A DNA stretch of 64,000 nucleotides from Sinotaia quadrata (GCA_028829895.1 CM054181.1:14354001-14418000); one strand, 5' to 3'. Positions 50,333 to 63,446 are shown, numbered from the stretch's first letter. Notes: generated by a model from the letters alone, not told the origin. Made by a program: numbers and translations.

Positions 50333-52464
50333 TTAAGAGCAGGATCATCGTCACCGGTGATCTGTAGACAGACAAGCATAGCATGTCTAACTACACGTAT
50401 ATAGTGAAGACTTCGTCAACGATCACACGCTAGACTTTCCGACTTAATTTGGTCGCATTATAATTTGTTTCTTAATTACAGATTGGGTCCATCGCTGTGA
50501 TTGGGTTCAACAAACACAAAACAGAGTAATAGCAATACAATATGGACACGTGTATTTCTGATCTTATTTGTATTCTTTTTATTATAGTATTTCATTACAT
50601 ATATATTATAAACAGTACTGAAGAAAGTGAAAAATGTGTATTGCAATATTTTTTTTTAATTACTGGTATGGATGTTGATCAAACACAGTCATACGCACAG
50701 TCGAATGAAAGAATGAATGAACGAATGAATGCATGAATGCATGAAAGAATGAATGAATGAAACAATTTATTAACAAATGAGTAAATTAGTCATCATAAGC
50801 AGCCTGTCAGTCACCCAACCAGACAAAGAATTCTTTATAACTATTAAGTCATACACACACACCATCTACTCGCGGAGATAGGCTACTTAATACCTCAGTC
50901 ACACGCACCTGTCACATCTTCTTTGTTAAGTACCGTTCAAATCTATAGCCTAAGCCCTAAGACAACAAACTCAATACAATTCTCTCACACATCCAACATT
51001 TTTTCAATACATTAAAATTTTTTTAAACATATATCATGTTTGATACGAATAGTATGAAAGTAGAATTGTCTACGAAAATATATACATCAGCTATAAAGTA
51101 AGTCAATTGTAAGCATTACAATGCAACAACAAGTGCTCAGTGTCACGTTGGCAGTGAAAGTCTCAAGTGTTACACTGGCAGTTGCTCTTACGAAGCATTT
51201 CCACCGTTACAAAAGACCTTGAGACCGACAGTGACACGATACATTTACGTTTCGGATAAAATGTTGCCAGTGTAACATAGTAACACTGGCAAATTCGTGA
51301 CTTGCACATACTGCGAAGTGACCATGATTATCGGAAAACGCCATTCTAGAATTCACAGATTAACTGATTTCAACAGCAACGATACAGTTTGTAAAGAATG
51401 CATTACAGGAAACATTTACGTAAGTAAGTAAAAAAATTCAAATATATTTCAATTTCAAACAAAACTTATCCGATTCATCCCTAAAACTGCAAAAGCACTC
51501 ATGAAATGTGCCGTATTATGCAAGGGTGGATGGGTAAAGGGACAGCTGAATATCAGTTAATTATGTAAACTCAGAATTATCATATAACTAAATATAAAAA
51601 TTATCGTCAAAATGTCTGAAGTGTAAGAAAGTTTCTCGCAAACCAGCGATGACGTATCACAGAGAAAAATGGTGGTTTGCTGCAACCTTGAACGCGATAT
51701 GCTGATCAGAAAAAAAAATAATATAAATATATTACTCAGAGCTAACATCATTTACTTAAAAAAAAATATCAACTGATAATCGAGAAGGCATGCAAAAATT
51801 TCCCTCTCATCTTCACAAACCGGAAGTACCAGAAGTGAAAAGGACATTTTTGTGTGTGTGTGTGTGTGTGTGTGACTATATCTATGTACATAATTTGATA
51901 TCCGCCACTTTAAATTCTCTTGCGGTCTTGCCAGTTATGATGACTCATTTTATGAGTTCATATAAAAATTTGATCTTAAGACATTGCACATTCCCTTTAT
52001 GGCCAAGACGGGTAAAACTAGAACGGTTTTATCAAACAACATAAAATCTGGTGTAGGCATGCACAGCGACATCAACGTACGAAACGTAAAGCCCAAACAA
52101 TTGAGACACTCAAAGCTTGCAAAGAACAATGCCAAAAACCAGACGACCCCAATACAAATAAGCAAATAATAAAAAAAAAATCTTCATTTAACTCAGTTAC
52201 TGTGTCCACCCCCTGAACAACCATCTAAAAGTAATAATAAGAAAGTAAATAAATATTAAAAATCAAATAACATTTTTTTTAAAGCATAACAAGATAAAGT
52301 AAAATGTTCATCAGGCGTAAGACTGATGACGATGGGGATAATGAACACGGTAACGTATGCGAAATGACCTGTAAGGCATTGACAGCTATATTGGTTGTAA
52401 GGTGGGGGTGATGTATGAGACATTAACTGTCTTTCGAAAAATCGATGACCTGAGCCATGCAGAC

Positions 52465-52740
52465 ACAAGGCCAAGGAATAATATAAAACTGTGATGAAAT
52501 ATTAGTCGAAATATGCGTGAGATATGTGGGACAGTGGGCCAAGGAATAATATAAAACTGTGATGAAATATTAATCGAAATATGCGTGAGATATGTGGGAC
52601 AGTGGGCCAATGAATAATATAAAACTGTGATGAAATATTAGTCGAAATATGCGTGAGATATGTGGGACAGTGGGCCAAGGAATAATATAAAACTGTGATG
52701 AAATATTAATCGAAATATGCGTGAGATATGTGGGACTTTT
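52465..52740. repeat. 68-bp tandem repeat, about 4 copies
   Basis: Unit GGCCAAGGAATAATATAAAA, then TCGAAATATGCGTGAGATAT, with GTGGGACAGT between units. Nearly identical copies. Confidence 0.9.
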
Positions 52741-52999
52741 GAGTGATACGGACACACCAAATCCATCACCAAGAGGCGATGATGATGTGAAATAAGATGG
52801 GATCTTCGTGACGTATAAAAAAAGACATGATCTGAGAGATAACGACATGCTACAACGTTGATAGAGAGGGTAAAATGTTGCGCCTGGACAACGTGTGTGC
52901 GATAATGGTGTGTATGTGTGTGAGAAAATGATAATGTTATATGTGTGTGAGAGATACTAATGTGATTGTGTGCGAGATACTGATAATGTTGGGTGTGAG

Positions 53000-53265
53000 A
53001 GAGGGGTACTAATTATGATGTACGTATGGGAGGGGCAATAATTATGATATATGTATGAGAGGGACACTAATTATGATGTATGTGTGAGAGGGGCACTAAT
53101 TATGATGTATGTGTGAGAGGGACACTAATTATGATGTATGTGTGAGAGGGACACTAATTATGATGTATGTGTGAGAGAGACACTAATTATGATGTATGTG
53201 TGAGAGGGACACTAATTATGATGTGTGTGTGTGAGAGGGGCACTAATTATGATGTATGGGTGTGT
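53000..53265. repeat. 29-30-bp tandem repeat, about 9 copies
   Basis: Unit CACTAATTATGATGTATGTG plus TGAGAGGGA; preceded by a related TGTGTGAGAGAT stretch. Confidence 0.9.
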
Positions 53266-56200
53266 CACTGATGATGGTGATGATGATGATGTGTATGACA
53301 CCAATAAACTGCCACCATAAAGGAAACAATGATGTCCGACAATAAATGAACATGAATTCCTGACAGTTAATGAGGGAAGGAAATATTTGTCTTATTTCTA
53401 GGAAGCGAATTTCTTTAACACAACCATAGCATTACTGCAAATCACAGAGCAAAATTGTTACCTTAAAACCCCACTCCTGTATACCTAAATAGTTTAAGTG
53501 GTCTAACAAAATCATTGTCACTCATGAACATCAAGACAACAAAACTGAATAAATAATAGTTTGGTACCCACCCACCCCAACCCCGTACATTTCTTTTTAC
53601 AGAATACACATCAATTGAATGTATTGTTTCGACAGCAAAATAAATTTCTGTTATTGTATTGACTAGCTATACAAACATTTAAAAATATTTGCATTCCATG
53701 AATAGAAACTAAATTCTAGTCTGGAAAAATACTTTGTATGCAAAGTAACAACACATGCAAATCGAAAGATAAGGAAACACTGTAAAAACTAATTTGAAAC
53801 TTTCTTTTTAAAATGATACTCGTGAAAAGTAAGACATTAAATTAAATTAAACCAAAATAATGCATATTTTTAACCTCACACTACAAAGTGAAGACTTAAA
53901 ATATTCAAGGATGGAAGTCTAACAATAATTTAGAACTTGGCTTGTAAAATAATAACTGTTGCAGACTTCTAAGGGAGACAAAAATTAAAGTACCCAATGC
54001 AAAACTCTTAATCAACAAGAATGAAATTAAACATGCACTACCTAAGATTTTATTTTATTTTTCTAAAACTGAGTGACGTGGTCCATTGGAAAAAAAGTTT
54101 GTTAAAAGTTATTTTTTCTTCTCAACAAAAAACAGTTTCAATCAATGACGTGTTTTAGAGTAGAGAATTCAACCATTCACTTTAACATCAAAAGGGGAAT
54201 GATCTTCTCAAAGAATAACTTCAGTGCTGTAAAATTAAAGAGAAATTATAATTTTTATTTGAAGATCAAATAAGAACGAACTTTTAATTGTACACCGATC
54301 AAATTTAAACAATATGTGAAACTGCAAGAACGCCCCTTTAAAACATAACTGCAAAATTACCCAGTTAAAACAAAGGAAATGATAACAAACGCGTATTTTG
54401 CTTATTTAAATATACTTAGGTTTCGTCCTGAATTTGTAAGATTTTTAATGTGATTTTGCAGTAGATTTTCTACAAGAAAAACCTGAGGAGCAAATAAGGA
54501 CCACCACCTCAACAGGAAACGGAAACAAATAACAAGAGACCACCACCTCAACAGGAAACGGAAACAAATAAGAAGAGACCTGCGCAGAGGTAGGTACCCC
54601 AGTCCTTAACAGGAAGTCGATTCAGAGAGCTAGAAACTAAAAATAGAAGGCATTCGCACCTTCTAATAGAGAATAAGTAATGTTTGCAGACTAATGAAAT
54701 GACAAGCAGCTTGTAGGAAATCCTCATACCCATGTCTGGCAAGTTCTACGGACAAAAACAAAGAGGGAGTGATTTTGAAGATGGCTGCAAATGACGTCTT
54801 ATTACTGTTACAAGTGTAATCATCACAAATTTGCTGTATGACAATGTATGCTTCACTGGATGCGTGGCTTGTTCTACTAAAGGGCTCTCAATAGACCATC
54901 ACCTCCTCAATGCTTCAGCGCGCAATGGATCACCGGACACTGACGTCATCCCTCATGGAGCAGGGCTCCGTTTATATGAACACAGACAGTAACACAGGCA
55001 GGACATTGTGCAGTGCTTGAACAGGTGTGACGTTAGCATTTCAGCTTCAATGAAAACTTCGTAAAATATACGTTTTCGCGTCTTCCCTTCTTCACCTCCC
55101 CTCCACCCCCAAAGAAAAAGAATCATCTTGTCTTCTTCTAAAGTCTGGCACCAGAGGAACATAACAAAGCATTACAGACAAAAGAAAGAAACCTGACAGG
55201 CAGCATGAAAGTTCACTTTACAGTTCTAGGGAACAACAGACAAGCATCTACAAAGGACCCAACACAAGCCACAGAGAAAAGAAACCCAGACCAAACCACA
55301 CTACCAGCTATTTAAAAAAAAAAACAAAGGCAAAAGACAAACCAGACGAGTGTGCTTGAAAGGAACACTGTATCAGTCTGTACAAATCAAAACGGAAATG
55401 CGTAAAACATACGGGGAAGGTGGGTGGTAGTGGTGGTGGTGGGGAGGGATTGAATACACACAAACAACCAACCAAGATGTGAGAGTCGTTGACTGGAAAA
55501 AACACCAAAAACTAAAAAAGCCACCAAACAGAAAGTTAAAAAAAAAAAAGAAACCGAAAACAAAACTAAAAAAAGAAAAAAAACATAAAGCGATTCCTTC
55601 CAACACCCGCCGCACTACGACAGTGCAGGAGAAAATATGCTCACCGAAAACATAATGCTGTGGTGACCTTTGGCAGAGCGTAAAAGCCAAACCATATATG
55701 TACATCTGCTTTCTGGTCAGTGCGCCTGAAAAGACCAAACATCAAGCTTTGTCAGACAGCCGGCAAATTGCCTTTAGTCTCGCTTAAAATAAATAGATAC
55801 AATTTCAACAATTCAGAAAAATTTAGTCGGGCAGCCTTTCGTGGTACTACCTTTTACAAAATTTCATAATCTTGCTCAGCAACGTGTGAAATGGAATAGG
55901 AATAAATCTCAATTTGTGACATTTTGGGACCAAACGTGAAAATAATTCTCGAAAGACAGTTGCTAGATGGGTCATTTTTAGAATTTTTAAAATAATATAT
56001 ATGTCATTGAGATTGTTTAAATGGTTCTGACCCACACAACATTAAGCGTGGTTCTAATGAAAAGTGATTTTAGATACATTTCATTTTATTTTTAAAATGA
56101 AATATTAAAATGAAATCCGAAATGGATATAATTAATGATATTTCGCACTCTATGATCAAAGAACAATAATACAATTCTGATTAAAATTTGTATCACTATT

Positions 56201-57394
56201 AAAATTTAGCATATTGGCTTTCAATGTGTAGAAGTAAAGTTGTTGCTGAAAGCAAAAACACCAAGCAAACCCTGAAATAATTGATTCAACCAATAAAGAG
56301 ATATAAATGTATTAAACTAAAAGAATACTTGTAGGCAGCTCCTCAAACATTCCTACACACACCACACGTCTTTAAAACAAACGTCCTTGACATAAGTGCA
56401 CCAGGTTTTACAAATCGTTGTCCGATGTCAAAATCCATCAAATTCTAGCTATTGCTTAAGAAATCCAAACAGTTTATCCCTTAAGACCCAACACATTTTA
56501 GTCACTTATGATCCAGACTTTTAAATATCTAGGGATATTCTTCAGATCTATCATCTTATTTCAAAATGCAATTTCAAGCACTTTTCGTTCCTCGTTTTAA
56601 GTTAAAATATTAAATATATGTGCTGTCTTGACTTGAGCATTATCTTGTGCAGTAATGATGATGTCATCAAGCGTTCCTGTACGATGAATCGTCGCCATTA
56701 TCTTTCTTAATTATCTTTGTCTTAGTGTTTAATTCAAAGCAAACATTCAAAACAACATTTCTATCACAGTTTTGTTATATTTTTTACAATACGTTTCTGT
56801 AACAACCACACTCTTTTCATCCACTTCAAACATCCATTTATGAATGCATGCTGAATTTAGTAGGATTCTGGAGAAAAAAACCAGAAACTAGTAGGGCTCA
56901 TTCCCTTCCGCCCCTTTTTCATTTCAAGATGTATATGTTTTTCTGTTATTCTCTCATAGATTTCCGACTGAATTGAAAGCACTTCCAAGGGAGATAATCA
57001 ACATCCAATAAATGAGCATTTTACTAGCTGATGGATTTCCCACAGCAGAGATATGCGGATCGTGCTGTGGTAATAATATGCAGCGAGTTAGGGTTAAGAT
57101 TTCATGTCATGTCCCTGACAAAACAAAACATCTGGTGTCAAGTATGCGCCATTTATGTTTTGCGCATTGCTCAATAGACACCCCCACCCACCCCAATCCA
57201 ACTCCTCAAACAGGCCGCATAGATGTTCGTCACTTCAAAATATAAAAAAATATTTGTGTCCCTATATATGAGTCAGAATGATATAGATGATTTCAAATTT
57301 CATTATTTTTCTTAAAAATAACAAAATGCATTTTGGACGTCGAATTAAATTTAGTAAAACGTCATTCGTGCTCGAGATACATTTGAAAAAAATA

Positions 57395-57550
57395 TATATG
57401 TATCCCTGGTGTGAGCAATATAAATATATATGTATCCCTTGGTGTGAGCAATATAAATATATATGTATCCCTTGGTGTGAGCAATATATATGTATATCAC
57501 TCTTTGTGAGAGCAGCATAAATATATCATCCTTTGGTGTGAGCAATATAA
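57395..57550. repeat. 33-bp tandem repeat, about 5 copies
   Basis: Unit ATATATATGTATCCCTTGGT plus GTGAGCAATATAA, decaying to the right. Confidence 0.85.
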
Positions 57551-57711
57551 AGCTGCAGTTCTGCGTGTGCTCAACTCGATCTCAGGCAGCAGTCACATTG
57601 ACAAGCATTGATCAAGACATCTCATGATGACGTGCGTCAAGTTTAATCTGCATGCGATGAGCTCTGTCAACAAAACACGGACGTCTAATTATGGACACTA
57701 TTTATAGACTG

Positions 57712-58402
57712 CTAGCATTCTGTATCCTTCAGCGCATTTTTGTTTTCAAAATTAGCAAACACAATAGTTTTGGTCTGTGTCTGGAAAGACTGCGGCTCGC
57801 TCTCTGCAGACTCCTTGCCGCTACTAGAACTCCCGTTGGAGTTATTGTCCTCCTGGGAAACGGCAAGAGATACGGTGCCAACTTTCAAGACCTCGGACCT
57901 CGGTTTCCATATAGGCGAGCCTCCAGAATTCACCGAGCCCGTGGAGTAGTTCATCGGGTTGGCGCTAGCGTACTGCAGCTTGGCTGAACCGCTGTGACTA
58001 GAATTGCTTAAGTTAGACATAGAAGAGCAGGGACTTCCCCGTTTGGAAGAAGGCTTCGTTTCAGCCGCAGCTGGGAACGCGGTATTGTCTTCTAAACTGG
58101 CTTGGTTCAAGTCACCCACAGTCTTGCTGCGCGTGCGCATATTCTCGTAATCTATTTTACCCACTTTTTCGTCAAAATCCATCGAGTGACGCTCGGCATC
58201 TGGGCCCTTGGCGGGGCGGCGGTTTTGTAAAGTTTGAAGTTGGGGACTGGAGACATGGTGGTTGTGCACAGCGTCTGGGGCTGCAAGATGGTGAGGGGAC
58301 ACGGGGTCTCCGGGCCGGTAAGGAGGAATAGGCAATTTTCTTACACTTTCTCGGATGGTCTGCCGGATGACTTTCATGAAGTCCGACTTGGCATCTGCGG
58401 TA
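57712..58402 (-). CDS. sif: Rac GEF exon: end of PH domain and Ser-rich C-terminal tail
   Basis: 691 nt, acceptor TTTGTATCCGGCAG above 58402, phase 2. It finishes the PH helix ([15 protein letters not shown]) and continues into a tail with His/Pro, then Ser/Asn/Gly-rich segments ([20 protein letters not shown]). It stops at TAG (57714-57712). It is taken as the last coding exon, although an internal donor leading to a further exon cannot be excluded. No AATAAA was found close behind the stop. Confidence 0.8.
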
Positions 58403-61400
58403 CTGCCGGATACAAAGGATTAAAAGAACAGGATTAAATCTTAACACTTCCGGACAGAAAGGGTTAAAATTACAGGATTAAAATTTAACAGAAAGAAAGG
58501 GCTAAAAGAACAGGATTAAAACTTAATATTACTATACGCATATCGGTTCTTTCCTTTAAAGGCATCATAACTGTCAAGATAATAATTAAGGTATTAAGAA
58601 ATTAATTAATTAAGTTAAGTAAATTAAATAAATTAAGTAATTAAGAAAATGCCATTTTAGGGCAATACGTTGAACAGGTAATAAGGAGATTAATATAATT
58701 AACTAACCAAAAGATTATTGGATATCCACATCAAGCAGTGAACATCTAGAGTGTTATTAGAGAAGAAGATTTGCAGGATGTGTAAAATATTTGTGCGATA
58801 GCTAAATAAAGTAAAAAGACACATCCAAACAATATTTTACAACAATACTGATGATAAATAACACGCGGGAAATTGTGAAAATCTAATAGTGTTAATAGAA
58901 ATTTATTTCCGAAAATATAAAAACAAAATTAAAACAATAATTTAAAAGTTTATTTCCTAAAATACAAGCAAGCATAATTTAAATAGAAATATCAGCAAGG
59001 CAATACGTAAAGTGAATGTCAACATGAAAACAATATTCTACATACGTCCTTCAAAAAATGAATTAAATAAAGTAATGGTGTTTAGTTTCGTCTTCAAATC
59101 ACAGCTATTTACTTTTTTTTTAAAAACAGATTCTATACTATCTCTGAAAGTAAATTTTAATTAAAAATTCAATATCTTGGCAAAGAACCTGTTGCAAAAT
59201 TGATAAACACGTTCGGGTCGGCCCTCTGCGTCAGAACGAGTATGAATGAGTTCCCACCAGTAGTGGCGGTCCATGTCAGCCACTTTGCCTCCGCACACCT
59301 GAACCTCTGCTGTCGGGATCAATGTCCGGAACTTCTCAATCAATTCTGGGTTTTCGATCATTGATGCTCTGGAGGAAATTGCCTGCAAAAATAAATAAAT
59401 TAATTAAATAGACATTCACATACGTTGAGTATTAGATATCAGCGTTTACTTTCGTCTGGAATATTTCTGATATGGCAGAGAGAAATGGAATAAGTGGTTG
59501 GCTTCTCGTTCAAGACTTAAGTCTTTCTCGCTATGTAGTTAAGTACTGGTCACACTGTCCTTAACAGCCTTTCCCTCGCTATGTAGTTAAGTACTGATCA
59601 CACTAACAAAAAGTGGAGATTTATAAAGGGTGAATTCAAGAACACATGGAAAAGGATGAAGGAGAAGAAGAGGAAGAAAGAGGAGTGGGGGGGTTTGAAA
59701 AGGACAAGGAAGAGGAATGTAGAAGGGGAATTAGAAATTGACAAGAGGAGCGGGTGTAGGAGGGGAATCAGAAAATGACAAGAGGAGGGGGACGTACAAG
59801 GGAACGCGGTATTAAAATTAAAAATTAAAACAAACAATGAGGAGGAGAATGTAGAAGAGGAATTATTAAGTATAATGAGGAGGAAGAGAAAGAGAAGAGG
59901 ATGGGGAAGGAAGAGATGATGAAGAAGATGAAAAGGAAGGTGAAGGAGATTATAACGTCAAAGGGAGAAAAAGAAAAACATTCATCCAACATTACAATGC
60001 TGCTTTAAGTGATGACTGGTTAAGGATTAATGCGTACAACAGCTGCGGACAGGTCCGTGTCACAAAATGCGGCAAAATAACAAAATATTACAAGATATGA
60101 AATGACGATTAGAGATCTGGAGTTCTCAATGAATGGGATGAATGAAATTTACAATGATTTTTAACGGCATGCGACAGTCATGACAATCCAATGCTGCCAA
60201 GTCACACACAAGCTGTTTATTTCTCTCGTCACAGACCAATAGAAACACAATAAAATGTTATGAAGGAATCAACCAATGATTATAATTTTGAAAGTCTTCC
60301 GAATACCAACCTTGGATTTGCGTCGTTTTTGTCTCTCACAGCACAAAAACACCACGCCCATCTTGAAGACAAACACTGTGTTTTCAAAGTCAGTGGACTT
60401 CTTGACCTTTCCAATGTAGTCGACCATGTTGCACCATTCCACCGTGCCATACATCTGCAGATCCCCCACCGACAACTCTATTGGCTGCCAGACATAAAAT
60501 GATTTAGGTTTTGAAACGGTTCTGTTGATCGCTTACTGACAATCTATAGCTTGCAGAATTATAATGATTTAATGTTAATCTGTTCTTACAAAGCCTGTTA
60601 ACTACATAATCGTCTAAAACTACTTTGTAATGAACGTATGACAATGTTCCAGGTCATCGTATTGTAAACTAACGTATGACAATGTTCAAGGTCATCGTAT
60701 TGTAAACTGAACGAGCAGACGTACACCAGTGCTTATAACAGACTTATAACAGAACTAGACAACACTTGGCAGATTTGCAGACAGGAAGTATGGGGTTAAA
60801 TTCTAACCCAAGTTATCACAATAGGACTTTTCTAACAGCTAAGACCCTCTGACTAGCAAAGGAAGGTCAATCTAAAAACTTTAGTATTAAGATGAAGCAT
60901 TAATAATAGTCCACATTTTTTCCATTCTGCGCTTTAGCATTTAACCACAATGCAATATAGAAAACAAAAAAAATGGACAAATTATGTGCATAATTTTAAC
61001 ATCTATGAATGGGGAGTTATCGCTCTGTATCCCCCCACCCCCGCCTACTCCCATCTGTCACTCTCTTGTACCTACAACTGTTCAATGATCATACAAGATG
61101 TTCAGTTCAGTCCGAGTTAGGTGTAACTAGATTCTATGGCAGTACTATTCATGCGATATGTCATACAAGATGTTCAGTTCAGTCCGAGTTAGGCGTACTG
61201 ATTTAACTAGCATTCTATGGCAATACTGTTAATGCAATATGTCCGCTGCATTGTCATAAAGGCACCGCTACTGTTACAATATCTACACTTCTTCGATTTA
61301 AAGGCATCACACCTGTTAAAATTCGTGTATTTCATTTTGTTTCAAGAGCCGCGAAACTCACTGTTTTGTTTGGATGGACTTCTCTGTAGGTTCGCATCAG

Positions 61401-62987
61401 ATCATTGAAGACTGCGCCATATTCCTCATAAATTTTCTGCATTTCGTTGATATGTTCTGCCACTGCTTCCATCCCCTTCAGGGCCTCTATTGGATTAATG
61501 ACACACACACACAAATAAGACTGCCTTTCAACTTCAAAATGGTGAGGAAACAACAAGGATATGAAAATAATTTTTATTTAACAGTGTGCATTCTCTTACA
61601 GATATCTTCATAAATTCCTTTCATCAAAACGAATAAATTAGCAAACCAAAGATTTATGTTTTAAAATATTTTTAATTGTTCTTTCTTTTTTTTCCCCAAT
61701 GATCTTCTTGCAAACTAGTAATACAAACTAAACAACGTTCTCAATGGCCATTACTTAACTTACTTTAGATACCTCAACAAAACAAAGTCCCAGGTTGCAT
61801 GATATTAACTTACTTCACTTACTTTCATAAAAAAAAGTCATTAAAAGTTAAATAGTCATTACTTTGCTTACTTTAGACATATAAACAAATAAAGGTCCAA
61901 GTTAAATGGTCATTACTTTGCTTACTTTAGATATCAACATACACAAAACAATATCACAAGGCCTACTTACACAAAACAATATCACAAGGCCTACTTACAC
62001 AAAACAATATCACAAGGCCTACTTACACAAAACAATATCACAAGGCCTACTTACATAAAACAATATCACAAGGACTACTTACATAAAACAATATTACAAG
62101 GCCTACTTACACAAAACAATATCACAAGGCCTACTTACATAAAACAATATCACAAGGCCTACTTACACAAAATATTACAAGGCCTACTTACACAAACAAT
62201 ATCACAAGGCCTATTTACATAAAACAATATCACAAGGCCTACTTACACAAAACAAATCATAAGGCCTACTTACATAAAACAATATCACAAGGCCTACTTA
62301 CATAAAACAATATCACAAGGCCTACTTACACAAAACAAACGCCTAGGGCCTACCCACAAAACACAAAATCCTGTGGCATAAATATATATGCACAAAAAAC
62401 ATGACTTAATTAAAAAAAATCTTGTGGCCTACATACAAAAAACATAAAGCCCCATATTCAATATACACAAAAAACCCAATGCCCCAAAACAGAAAACAAG
62501 CCCCTTGGCCCACATACAAAAAACAAAGCCCCATGACCCACATACATGAAAGTTCTCACGGTCCACAAACACCAAGCAAAATTCCACATACACAAAAGAA
62601 AACCCCTTGGCCCACATACATAAAAACACAAAACCCATGGCCCATATACACAAAACAAAACCCCATGGCCCACATACACAAAAGACAAAGCCCCATGGCC
62701 AACATACACAAGAAACAAAGCTCCATGGTCCACGTACACAAAAAACAAAGCCCCATGGCCCACATACACGAAACAAAGCCCCATGGCCCATACGCACACA
62801 AAAAGCACACCTGTAAGATGGTGGTGCTCATCTGTCTGGCGCTGGGTGTGAGAGCACAACTGCTGCAGGAGAAGCGGGTACTTCAGGATGCGCTGAATGG
62901 GCTTGATCATGTAAGACTCCAGTGTGGCAGAGTGTTGCTGCTTGGGATTCCTGGCCAGCAGGAACTCTCGCAGAGCATCATTGGCAT
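57712..62987 (-). CDS. sif: TIAM/Still life-type Rac GEF, 3' part (five exons; 5' part outside window)
   Basis: Guanine-nucleotide exchange factor for Rac-like GTPases, acting at the plasma membrane and cytoskeleton. Exons right to left are 62987-62811, 61486-61362, 60484-60311, 59382-59189 and 58402-57712. Internal intron phases are 1, 0, 0 and 2; all joins keep frame and give 452 complete residues. The order is C-terminal half of the DH domain ([20 protein letters not shown]), the PH domain that follows it ([31 protein letters not shown]) and a Ser-rich tail. These motifs are characteristic of TIAM1/TIAM2 and Drosophila Still life. The first PH, CC-Ex/RBD and PDZ domains and the start of DH should lie beyond 64000. 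Confidence 0.88.
58403..59188. other. Rac GEF intron
   Basis: AT-rich phase-2 intron with a short three-copy repeat around GGATTAAA (58420-58530) next to the acceptor. Confidence 0.75.
59189..59382 (-). CDS. sif: Rac GEF exon: middle of the second PH domain
   Basis: 194 nt, acceptor TTATTTTTGCAG above 59382, phase 0. It reads [20 protein letters not shown] and [20 protein letters not shown], then FCN plus two bases. The donor GTTCTT at 59188 is weak, but it is the only join that restores [12 protein letters not shown] with the next exon, as expected for this family. Confidence 0.86.
59383..60310. other. Rac GEF intron
   Basis: Phase-0 intron with a two-copy repeat (CTCGCTATGTAGTTAAGTAC, about 59529-59600) and a strongly purine-rich stretch of AGGAGGAA-type sequence (59645-59960). 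Confidence 0.75.
60311..60484 (-). CDS. sif: Rac GEF exon: start of the second PH domain
   Basis: 174 nt = 58 codons, phase 0 at both ends. Acceptor TATGTCTGGCAG above 60484, donor GTTGGT at 60310. The peptide starts [10 protein letters not shown] and includes [14 protein letters not shown] and [18 protein letters not shown]. These correspond to the first strands of the PH domain that follows DH in TIAM proteins. Confidence 0.88.
60485..61361. other. Rac GEF intron
   Basis: Phase-0 intron with two small duplications: AACGTATGACAATGTTC (60632 and 60672) and ACAAGATGTTCAGTTCAGTC (61093 and 61166). Confidence 0.75.
61362..61486 (-). CDS. sif: Rac GEF exon: end of DH domain
   Basis: 125 nt, acceptor AATCCAATAG above 61486, donor GTGAGT at 61361. 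After the split Glu it reads [20 protein letters not shown], then EYGAVFND, ending HPNKT in phase 0. This matches the last DH helix of TIAM/SIF proteins ([10 protein letters not shown]). A (CA)n-like run sits in the intron near the acceptor. Confidence 0.9.
61487..62810. other. Rac GEF intron with large minisatellite
   Basis: Phase-1 intron within the DH domain. More than half of it is the tandem array at 61950-62806. Confidence 0.8.
61950..62806. repeat. 28-29-bp minisatellite with two subfamilies
   Basis: The left block (to about 62345) repeats AAGGCCTACTTACACAAAAC plus AATATCAC about 14 times. The right block (about 62430-62806) repeats CCCCATGGCCCACATACACA plus AAA.CAAAG about 12 times. 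Both share the ACACAAAACA core, so they are one array that diverged. It ends at the GEF splice donor. Confidence 0.88.
62811..62987 (-). CDS. sif: Rac GEF exon: middle of DH domain
   Basis: 177 nt, acceptor TTTTGGACAG above 62987, donor GTGTGC at 62810. It enters in phase 1 (two bases complete a codon from an exon outside the window). It encodes [30 protein letters not shown] and DEHHHLT, which form the conserved DH helix that contacts the GTPase. The splice donor lies directly against the end of a minisatellite. Confidence 0.9.
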
Positions 62988-63019
62988 CTGTCCAAAACAA
63001 AAAATCAATCGACTTTTAT

Positions 63020-63330
63020 GTTTCTCATTTTATTGATTGTAATAATAAATATTTATTCCACCCTGTGAACAGCTCTTGAATAAAACTGGTAATAATAAAT
63101 ATTTGTTTTACCCTGTGAACAGCTCTTAAATAAAACTGGTAATAATAAATATTTGTTTCACTTTTGAACAATTCATTAAATAAAAGTGGTAATAATAAAC
63201 ATTTGTTTTACCCTATGAACAACTCATTACATAAAACTGGTAATAATAAATGTTTGTTTTACCCTGTGAACAAATCATTAAATAAAACTGGTAATAATAA
63301 ATATTTGTTGCACCCTGTGGACAGCTCTGA
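63020..63330. repeat. 51-bp tandem repeat, about 6 copies
   Basis: Unit GGTAATAATAAATATTTGTT, then TACCCTGTGAACA and AAATAAAACT, in the Rac GEF intron upstream of 62987. Confidence 0.87.
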
Positions 63331-63387
63331 AATAAAACTGGTTCTGAGTAGAATCATACACACTCATTTCTCACACATATAAAACAT

Positions 63388-63388
<1 letters not shown>

Positions 63389-63443
<55 letters not shown>
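63389..63443. repeat. (CA)n microsatellite
   Basis: Uninterrupted CA run of over 50 bp. Confidence 0.92.

Positions 63444-63446
<3 letters not shown>

Larger units (their letters stand above)
45641..52250. other. Intergenic DNA with tandem arrays
   Basis: AT-rich. No coding sequence supported. Arrays at 46113-46310, 47585-47745, 48350-48455 and 50050-50150 are listed separately. CA runs lie at about 46657-46685, 50292-50330 and 51849-51873 (TG). Confidence 0.45.
52251..57711. other. Intergenic DNA 3' of the Rac GEF
   Basis: Contains arrays at 52465-52740, 53000-53265 and 57395-57550, and an A-rich/purine-rich stretch at 55310-55590. Part near 57711 is probably the GEF 3' UTR. No further gene seen. 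Confidence 0.45.

Noticed and set aside
51984..52169. Small basic open frame (MHIPFMAKTGKTRT)
   Set aside because: Short, no family recognised and no supporting splice or poly(A) context.
52386..52848. Minus-strand frames with repeated HISRIF-like peptides
   Set aside because: Translation of the 68-bp tandem array.
62422..63036. 204-codon plus-strand frame and minus-strand Trp/Gly-rich frames
   Set aside because: Repeat-built, and the end overlaps the real minus-strand DH exon in antisense.
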